From assembly GCA_023433965.1 (NCBI GenBank), contig JAEYTQ010000810.1:1-6928 (forward strand): DNA of 6,928 nucleotides, written 5' to 3'. Every line of letters begins with the position of its first letter. Within the stretch, counting starts at the first letter, position 1. The notes beneath the pieces are model-generated. The model was not told where the DNA came from, made no database searches, and worked only from the letters and a program-made list of their open reading frames with translations. Made by a program: the position numbers and the translations under genes. This DNA is from Pseudomonadota bacterium (GTDB taxonomy: Bacteria > Pseudomonadota > Alphaproteobacteria > Rhizobiales > Xanthobacteraceae). Shown one piece after another: positions 1-3,840 of the stretch.

Positions 1-209
1 TGTGCCGCGCCGCCGGCGCCGGCGATGACGACCTTGTAACCCGCCGCCTTGGCGCCCTTGGCGAAGGCAAACAGGCGGTCGGGAGTGCGGTGGGCCGAAA
101 CGATGCGCGCGTCCGCGGCGACGCCCAACGCTTGCAGCGTGTCGGCGGCATGGCGCATCGTGTCCCAGTCCGACTGGCTTCCCATGATGATGGCGATCGG
201 CGCGGTCAT
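1..209 (-). CDS. purE: PurE, N5-carboxyaminoimidazole ribonucleotide mutase (partial, N-terminal 69 residues)
   Basis: PurE converts N5-CAIR to CAIR in de novo purine synthesis in the cytoplasm, working after PurK. The translated start has the class I PurE signature: a first beta strand ending in IIMGSQSDW (residues 7-15), the [15 protein letters not shown] segment (about residues 33-47, with the SAHRTP active-site motif), and [10 protein letters not shown] at the cut edge, where the GAGGAAHLPGM motif normally lies. Family members are about 160-175 aa, so more than half the gene is beyond the left end of the window. The ATG at 209 gives the usual short N-terminus before the IIMGS strand. No strong Shine-Dalgarno is visible. 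The gene is divergent from the diguanylate cyclase gene. In many alphaproteobacteria purK follows purE, but that region is not visible here. Confidence 0.95.
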   Translation of the reverse strand, partial: MTAPIAIIMGSQSDWDTMRHAADTLQALGVAADARIVSAHRTPDRLFAFAKGAKAAGYKVVIAGAGGAA

Positions 210-246
210 GAGGTCAATTGTGCCCGGAAAAACAGAAAGATAGGCC

Positions 247-276
247 AGATTAACGGATCCGGCCGGCGGCTCGCAA
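247..276 (-). promoter_or_regulatory. Possible sigma-70-type promoter of purE
   Basis: On the minus strand TTGCGA (271-276) is followed after 18 bases by TAATCT (247-252), which would start transcription about 30 bases before the purE ATG. Both boxes only partly match consensus and short matches are common, so this is a weak, position-supported guess. Confidence 0.25.
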
Positions 277-351
277 GGCGGTGGCAAGGAGAAGGGAATC
301 CACTATCCTGTCTTGGTGAATCCCCGCAAGCCTTCATTGAGCAGGATGCCC

Positions 352-1053
352 ATGAAGAAATCAAAAAGGGCAAGTGCTGCGAAGGCCAGGAAGGGCCCGA
401 AGACCAGCGCCGGCCGATCCCGAGCCGCCCCGAAGCAGTCTGCCAAGCCGGCCTCGCGCAGAGTGCCGGCTGCCGGCGACAGCAACGCGACCATCCGCGA
501 TCTCAGGCGCAAGCTGAAGGCGGCACTGCTTAGGGTCTCGGAACTCGAGGCTGCCGCCGACACCGACTTCCTGCTCGACATTCCCAACCGGCGCGGCTTC
601 GAGCGCGAACTCGCGCGCGCCATCGCGTATATGAAGCGCTACCGCGCCAGCGGAGCGCTGATCGTGCTCGACGTCGATCGGCTGAAGCCGATCAACGATT
701 CCTTCGGTCATGCCGCCGGCGACGAGGTGCTCAAGGCGATTGTCGCCACGTTGACGCGCCAGGTGCGCGCCTCGGACGTGGTCGGCCGGCTCGGCGGCGA
801 CGAGTTCGCGCTGCTGCTCTGGAATCTGAGCGAGACCGATGCCAAGGCAAAGGCCGCGGCCTTCGAGCAGGCGATCGACGAATTGTCCTTCGTCTTTCGC
901 GGCCAGCACGTGACCGCGGGCGCCTCCGCGGGCGTCGCCCTGCTGGGTCCGCAGTCCGATGCCGGCCGCGCCCTGGAGCAGGCCGATGCCGCGATGTATG
1001 TGCGCAAGGCGCAGCGCCGGCACGAGCCGCGGATCAGGCTGGTCGGCAGCTGA
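352..1053 (+). CDS. GGDEF-domain diguanylate cyclase with RxxD inhibitory site
   Basis: Predicted cytoplasmic enzyme that makes cyclic di-GMP from two GTP. The 233-aa protein has a basic, Lys/Arg/Ala-rich disordered N-terminus (residues 1-40), a short helical coiled-coil-like linker (about 44-70), and one GGDEF domain (about 70-228). Visible motifs are DIPNRRGF (76-83), the metal- and GTP-binding segment starting DVDRLKPINDSFGH (107-120), the signature GGDEF (148-152), and RASD (139-142) exactly five residues before it, the position of the product-inhibition I-site. The catalytic set looks complete. No membrane segment or recognisable sensor domain is present. I chose ATG 352 because GCAGG lies about 6 bases upstream; ATG 346, two residues earlier, is an alternative, and TTG 313 is possible but less supported. 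It converges with the small gene ending at 1056; only two bases separate the stop codons. Domain call sure; input signal unknown. Confidence 0.93.
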   Translation: MKKSKRASAAKARKGPKTSAGRSRAAPKQSAKPASRRVPAAGDSNATIRDLRRKLKAALLRVSELEAAADTDFLLDIPNRRGFERELARAIAYMKRYRASGALIVLDVDRLKPINDSFGHAAGDEVLKAIVATLTRQVRASDVVGRLGGDEFALLLWNLSETDAKAKAAAFEQAIDELSFVFRGQHVTAGASAGVALLGPQSDAGRALEQADAAMYVRKAQRRHEPRIRLVGS

Positions 1054-1055
1054 AC

Positions 1056-1307
1056 TTACAGCGTGGCCAGATCATCCGGCACGTTGCCGAATTTGCGCAG
1101 CAGCGTGGCGTCGCCGAACTCGCCCGTCATGGGATCGCCGCTGCGGCTAAAGGCGACTGCGCCGATGTGGCCGGCACCATGTGCCAGAATCTCCGCGCGC
1201 CGCAACGCGGCCGTCGAGCTCTGGCATTCTTCGGCAGCCCCCGCGATGGGTGAGCCGTTGCTGTCGATCAAGAAGGGCATTGCAACGTAATAGGTCACAT
1301 CCGACAT
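1056..1307 (-). CDS. Small uncharacterised protein (83 aa), second gene of predicted SOS operon
   Basis: Function unknown. The 83-aa protein starts MSDVTYYVAMPFLID and ends NVPDDLATL. It has no signal peptide or membrane helix and no recognised catalytic motif. The most distinctive stretch is AVAFSRSGDP plus TGEFGDATLL (about residues 50-70), which resembles small uncharacterised alphaproteobacterial proteins I have seen with an AFSR-GDP-TGEF pattern; I cannot name a family. It probably folds as a small alpha/beta unit: beta strand (5-13), helix (about 30-44, STAALRRAEILAHG), then beta strands. The start at 1307 is supported by GGAG seven bases upstream (1315-1318). The same frame continues upstream without a stop to an ATG at 1484, but that stretch overlaps the preceding gene and has no RBS argument. 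It lies 23 bases downstream of the 72-aa gene, so the two are probably cotranscribed from the promoter carrying the SOS box. Confidence 0.8.
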   Translation of the reverse strand: MSDVTYYVAMPFLIDSNGSPIAGAAEECQSSTAALRRAEILAHGAGHIGAVAFSRSGDPMTGEFGDATLLRKFGNVPDDLATL

Positions 1308-1330
1308 GGCGTTGCTCCGATATTTGAAAC

Positions 1331-1549
1331 TCAGGCGGCGCTGCTCTTGCTCCGCATCTTGCTGCGCGAGGTCTCGGGAATGCAGCCGACGGAGACCGCC
1401 GCCTGCAATTCCTCCAGCTCGGCCTCCAGATATTCGTTGGCCATGATCAGGGCCTTGATGGTGCTGCGCAGATTGCCGTCGCACATCGCGATGGCCTGAT
1501 CGCAGGCCTGTTCATAGTGGCTGTTGTCGAGAAGGGCGGCTGTCGACAT
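1331..1549 (-). CDS. Small uncharacterised helical protein (72 aa), first gene of predicted SOS operon
   Basis: Function unknown. The 72-aa protein begins MSTAALLDNSHYEQACDQAI. Its centre (residues 23-52) reads CDGNLRSTIKALIMANEYLE and on through ELEELQAAVS, predicted as two helices, the second acidic and heptad-like, which suggests a small helical or coiled-coil dimer. Residues 57-72 are basic, Ser/Lys-rich and probably disordered. Three cysteines (16, 23, 56) are not arranged as a clear metal site. I recall similar CDGN-R-aiKALi-aNEyLEaEL proteins in rhizobia, without a function. ATG 1549 is preceded by GAGG eight bases upstream, a good ribosome binding site. It is the promoter-proximal gene of the pair ending at 1056, and its upstream region carries a perfect GTTC-N7-GTTC element, predicting induction by DNA damage. 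Confidence 0.82.
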   Translation of the reverse strand: MSTAALLDNSHYEQACDQAIAMCDGNLRSTIKALIMANEYLEAELEELQAAVSVGCIPETSRSKMRSKSSAA

Positions 1550-1591
1550 ATGCGTATCCTCGGGCGTTCCTGGGGCGTTGGGGCAGCCAGA

Positions 1592-1620
1592 ATGTTCTTA
1601 TTTTGTTCTTATCGAGTCAA
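1592..1620 (-). promoter_or_regulatory. Predicted promoter of the small-protein operon
   Basis: On the minus strand a good -35, TTGACT (1615-1620), is followed after 17 bases by GAACAT (1592-1597) as the -10 (or AACATT after 18). The -35 matches consensus in five of six bases; the -10 is weak, as is common in alphaproteobacteria. Transcription would begin near 1585, leaving a leader of about 36 bases before the ATG at 1549. The SOS box fills the spacer and overlaps the -10. Confidence 0.5.
1594..1608 (-). promoter_or_regulatory. Predicted alphaproteobacterial SOS (LexA) box
   Basis: The plus strand reads GTTC-TTATTTT-GTTC, which is GAAC-AAAATAA-GAAC on the minus strand. This is an exact match to the GTTC-N7-GTTC LexA operator described for alphaproteobacteria. 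The identity extends further: TGTTCTTAT occurs twice (1593-1601 and 1604-1612) with an 11-base period, about one helical turn. The box lies between and over the likely -35 and -10 of the small-gene operon starting at 1549, where a bound repressor would block RNA polymerase. Eight fixed bases can occur by chance, but the promoter placement makes chance less likely. Confidence 0.72.
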
Positions 1621-1634
1621 GCGGATTTCAACTG

Positions 1635-1648
1635 GCGGGTTCGCCCGC
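1635..1648 (-). terminator. Short hairpin after the 68-aa DUF465 gene
   Basis: GCGGG-TTCG-CCCGC is a perfect 5-bp GC stem with a four-base loop, starting seven bases after the stop codon of the 68-aa gene (minus-strand direction). No run of T follows on the minus strand, so it is at best a weak or factor-assisted terminator. It would insulate the SOS promoter just downstream from readthrough. Confidence 0.35.
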
Positions 1649-1654
1649 TGTGGC

Positions 1655-1861
1655 TCAGGCGATGATGTCGGGCGTTATTTGGTCTTCGATGAAGGCGATG
1701 CGGTCGCGCAACAACAGCTTGCGTTTCTTCAGCCGCTGTAGCCGCAGCAGGTCGGGGGCAGGCGATTGATGCAACGCGTCGATCGCCGCATCAAGATCTC
1801 GGTGTTCCTGCTGCAACCGGGTGAGCTCGGCTTCGAGCTCACGCTCATCTTCATTGGTCAT
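1655..1861 (-). CDS. YdcH-like DUF465 family protein (68 aa)
   Basis: Small, highly charged helical protein of the DUF465 (YdcH) family. Molecular function is not established for the family. Residues 4-33 form an acidic heptad-like helix (EDERELEAELTRLQQEHRDL and following), then a short loop (HQSPAPD, 31-37), then the family's basic helix RLQRLKKRKLLLRDRIAFIE (40-59 region). The LKKRKL-L-RDRI motif is the DUF465 hallmark, and an antiparallel helical hairpin is expected. Length fits the family (about 55-80 aa). I chose ATG 1861; the frame stays open to an ATG at 2113, but that extension uses many A/T-ending codons unlike the neighbouring genes and would add 84 residues not typical of the family. 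No clear Shine-Dalgarno precedes 1861. The gene is divergent from a second DUF465 gene at 2192 and lies 105 bases upstream of the SOS-type operon, separated by a short hairpin. Confidence 0.88.
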   Translation of the reverse strand: MTNEDERELEAELTRLQQEHRDLDAAIDALHQSPAPDLLRLQRLKKRKLLLRDRIAFIEDQITPDIIA

Positions 1862-1940
1862 GTCTGCGGTGGCCGAAAACCGATAGGCGTGAAATCTGGG
1901 CTGTGGACGCCCTGTGGAAATTATCGTCCTTGCGTCGCGT

Positions 1941-1954
1941 GATCGCAAGCGATC
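1941..1954. repeat. Short palindrome GATCGC-AA-GCGATC
   Basis: A perfect 6-bp inverted repeat with a two-base centre, about 80 bases upstream of the 68-aa DUF465 start. It could be an operator half-site pair. It contains two GATC sequences, and such palindromes are frequent in GC-rich DNA, so its significance is uncertain. Confidence 0.3.
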
Positions 1955-2178
1955 TGCGGCGCTCGCCCGCTGCTCTCCCGCAAGATATTTCGGCGGGCGG
2001 CCGCGGCGTCGCGCAGACGCATTGATATCACGGATTTTTCCCGCGTGGTTCCCATAGTCACGCTTCGTTACATATGAACTTTCAAAAATGACGCTGCGAC
2101 GACGGATACCCATCGACAGGACAAATCGGTGATGTAGACTTGGTCGTCCGGATCGAATCCTAAAGGTTCAACCCTACC

Positions 2179-2186
2179 GAGGAGGT
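2179..2186 (+). promoter_or_regulatory. Strong Shine-Dalgarno of the 58-aa DUF465 gene
   Basis: GAGGAGGT matches the anti-Shine-Dalgarno of 16S rRNA over its core, with about six bases between the core and the ATG at 2192. It is the strongest ribosome binding site in the window and fixes the start of a gene that is otherwise easy to overlook. Confidence 0.85.
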
Positions 2187-2191
2187 TTCGA

Positions 2192-2368
2192 ATGACAATT
2201 CAGGCACATCTCGTTGAATTGGAACGGAAGCACAAACTTCTCGAAAACGAATTGCACGAAGCTCTCGTGCACCTTTCAACAGACGACCTGCAAATTGTTG
2301 AGTTGAAGCGCCGGAAGTTGATGGTCAAGGACCAGATCGAGCGTCTGAAGCACGACACGCTCCACTAG
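2192..2368 (+). CDS. Second YdcH-like DUF465 protein (58 aa)
   Basis: A 58-residue, highly charged helical protein starting MTIQAHLVELERKHKLLENE. It has the same plan as the divergent 68-aa neighbour: a first amphipathic helix (5-28), a short acidic turn (STDD, 29-32), and a basic second helix with LKRRKLMVKDQIERLK (38-53), the DUF465 motif. The family's function is not established; the fold expected is a helical hairpin. The start is set by the strong GAGGAGGT ribosome binding site. The gene's codons are less GC-biased than those of the large genes here (for example AAA, TTG, GAA and CAA are used), which may reflect small size or a different history. A strong hairpin lies 40 bases after the TAG stop. 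Head-to-head placement with a paralogue suggests local duplication or shared regulation, which is inference. Confidence 0.87.
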   Translation: MTIQAHLVELERKHKLLENELHEALVHLSTDDLQIVELKRRKLMVKDQIERLKHDTLH

Positions 2369-2407
2369 TAACCCCCCGTAACAATGTAGAGTTGGTCACG
2401 CCCTTAC

Positions 2408-2439
2408 GCAGGGATGAGAGCATTCGTGCTCATCCCTGC
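2408..2439. terminator. Perfect 11-bp hairpin downstream of the 58-aa gene
   Basis: GCAGGGATGAG (2408-2418) and CTCATCCCTGC (2429-2439) are exact reverse complements separated by ten bases. The hairpin begins 40 bases after the stop of the plus-strand DUF465 gene and about 100 bases beyond the stop of the minus-strand oxidoreductase, so it could end transcripts from either side. It lacks a following T-run, so a transcript-stabilising or Rho-assisted role, or a mobile intergenic repeat, is equally possible. Confidence 0.55.
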
Positions 2440-2489
2440 TGCAAGGTGCGTACCGCGCAAGAGGCTTGCCCGGCGCAGGTTCTCGTTGG

Positions 2490-2539
2490 CGCGACCTTAT
2501 CGGAGCGAAGCCTCATTCACTTCGCGCGAAACGCTCTAG
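2490..2539 (-). repeat. Possible copy of a dispersed Bradyrhizobium-type intergenic repeat
   Basis: Read on the minus strand, this segment starts CTAGAGC, contains AAGTG, TGAGGC and TCCGATAAGGTC, and has an internal GCGAAG/CTTCGC 6-bp stem (2505-2510 and 2520-2525). From memory, a common intergenic element in Bradyrhizobium relatives has CTAGAGC, AAGTG, TGAAGC and TCCGATAAGATC in the same order, so this looks like a diverged copy. Its CTAGAGC end overlaps the TAG stop (2536-2538) of the oxidoreductase gene. The recollection could not be checked here. Confidence 0.35.
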
Positions 2540-3639
2540 CTGTTCGCGAGCTCGGCGACGCGGTCGGCGATCGCCAGCGAGGACGTCAGTCCTGGTGATT
2601 CGATGCCGAACAGATTGATCAGCCCTGCGACGCCGTGATCGCGCGGGCCCTGCATCAAGAAATCCTGCGTGGCCACAGCCGGCGGCACGATCTTCGGGCG
2701 GATGCCCGAATAGCTCGGCATCAACGCACCATCGGGTAGCGTCGGCCAGTATTTGCGGATCGCCGGGTAGAAGCGCCCGGCGCGCGACGGGTCGACCTCG
2801 TAGTCGATCGTCTCGATCCATTCGACGTCGGGTCCGAAGCGCGCCTGGCCGGCCATGTCCAGCGTCAGGTGCACCCCTAGCCCGCCGGGCTCGGGCACCG
2901 GATAGATCAGGCGCGAGAACGGCGCCTTGGCGTTGCAGCTGAAATAGTTTCCCTTGGCGAGATAGGCTGCCGGAATACGGTCCAATGGCATGCCTTCGAT
3001 GTTGCGCGCCACATGCGTCGCCGACAGCCCCGCGGCGTTGACGAGGAGGTTGCATTGCAACGACATCGGTGCCTCCCCGCCGGCGTCGATCACGATGAGG
3101 CCGCCTCTCGCCTTGGCGCGGATCAGCGGGGTGTGAAACGCGAAGGCCGCGCCGGCGTCCTCGGCTTCCCCGCGCAGCGAGAGCATGTAGGCGTGGCTGT
3201 CGATGATGCCGGTCGACGGTGACAGCAGCGCAGCGTCGCAGGCGAGCGCCGGCTCCAGCGCGCGCGCGGCCTCGCCCGAGAGCAACTGCATGTCGAGCAC
3301 GCCGTTGGCTTCGGCGTGCGCCTTGATCGATTGCAGCTTCGTGGTCTCTTGCGGGCTGGTCGCGACGATCAGCTTGCCGCAGTTCTTGTGGGGGATGCCG
3401 CGCTCGGCGGAGTAGCGGTAGAGCGCGTGCTTGCCAGCCACGCACATGCGCGCCATCCAGCTCCCGGCGCGATAATAGATGCCGGCATGGATCACCTCGC
3501 TGTTGCGCGAGGAGGTGACGGTGCCGATCGCCTCGGCTTCCTCGAGCACGATCACCTCGCGCCCGGCCTGCGCGAGCTTTCGGGCCACCGCAAGACCGAC
3601 CACGCCGGCTCCGATGACGACGCAATCGACCCTATCCAT
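2536..3639 (-). CDS. FAD-dependent oxidoreductase, L-2-hydroxyglutarate dehydrogenase-like (DAO family)
   Basis: Flavoprotein of the D-amino-acid-oxidase fold, closest in pattern to the LhgO/L2HGDH group (COG0579), which oxidises L-2-hydroxyglutarate to 2-oxoglutarate. The 367-aa sequence has the N-terminal dinucleotide-binding GAGVVG (residues 10-15) with an acidic strand end (VLEE, 31-34), then [14 protein letters not shown] (43-56), typical of this group where FAD and substrate meet. Further motifs are NAAG (201-204), [14 protein letters not shown] (246-259), SGIRPKI (311-317), and the C-terminal FAD segment [14 protein letters not shown] (345-358). Length fits a single-domain member (365-430 aa). 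No signal peptide is seen, so it is cytoplasmic or peripheral to the membrane. ATG 3639 places the FAD motif immediately after a short strand, as is normal. It stands alone, divergent from the PAS-GGDEF-EAL gene with 201 bases between. The precise substrate is inferred, as other 2-hydroxyacid or amino-acid oxidases share these motifs. Confidence 0.9.
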   Translation of the reverse strand: MDRVDCVVIGAGVVGLAVARKLAQAGREVIVLEEAEAIGTVTSSRNSEVIHAGIYYRAGSWMARMCVAGKHALYRYSAERGIPHKNCGKLIVATSPQETTKLQSIKAHAEANGVLDMQLLSGEAARALEPALACDAALLSPSTGIIDSHAYMLSLRGEAEDAGAAFAFHTPLIRAKARGGLIVIDAGGEAPMSLQCNLLVNAAGLSATHVARNIEGMPLDRIPAAYLAKGNYFSCNAKAPFSRLIYPVPEPGGLGVHLTLDMAGQARFGPDVEWIETIDYEVDPSRAGRFYPAIRKYWPTLPDGALMPSYSGIRPKIVPPAVATQDFLMQGPRDHGVAGLINLFGIESPGLTSSLAIADRVAELANS

Positions 3640-3840
3640 GGTTGTGCAGGACGTCCGCTGGAGGCGCCGGCGGCACCGGGCCGGGGAACGGCGGGGCAGA
3701 GGAGTTTTCCGTTAACAGGGCATTTATCATGTCAGGGCAATTGCCGTATTTCACGTCACATTTTTCTGTTGTACCAACAGGCGTTTACCCGATCCAAACT
3801 CGCCAAGCCAGACAATCCGACGTTGAATCGCGGGTGGCTG

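Larger units (their letters stand above)
1862..2191. other. 330-base divergent spacer between two DUF465 genes
   Basis: No convincing gene lies here. The spacer presumably contains both promoters, but I see no clear -35/-10 pair on either strand. It contains a perfect 6-bp inverted repeat, GATCGC-AA-GCGATC (1941-1954), and on the minus strand a stretch that would encode RRRGRPPKY (1985-2011), an AT-hook-like sequence in the open frame upstream of the 68-aa gene. The part from about 2030 to 2170 is richer in A and T than the flanking genes, as expected for promoter DNA. Confidence 0.55.

Noticed and set aside
361..1023. A 220-codon minus-strand frame opposite the diguanylate cyclase
   Set aside because: Shadow of the GC-rich sense gene, whose GGDEF domain is unambiguous.
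1308..1484. N-terminal extension of the 83-aa protein to an ATG at 1484
   Set aside because: It overlaps the 72-aa gene out of frame and reads as low-complexity Arg/Gly/Gln; GGAG at 1315-1318 supports the start at 1307.
2029..2052. GGAAC (2048-2052) and CGTG (2029-2032) on the minus strand as a general stress (EcfG) promoter for the 68-aa gene
   Set aside because: The spacer is 15 bases rather than 16-17 and the second box is CGTG rather than CGTT, so the match is not good enough.
2513..3625. A 370-codon minus-strand frame overlapping the FAD oxidoreductase in another frame
   Set aside because: Arg/Gly/Ala-rich product with no motifs; the overlapping frame encodes a clear flavoprotein.
3741..3797. 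TTGCCG or TTGTAC as -35 of the PAS-GGDEF-EAL gene
   Set aside because: No acceptable -10 sequence lies 16-18 bases downstream of either.
3316..3840. Upstream extension of the PAS-GGDEF-EAL reading frame by 175 codons
   Set aside because: It runs antisense through the start of the oxidoreductase gene and has no domain; the membrane anchor starts right after ATG 3841.
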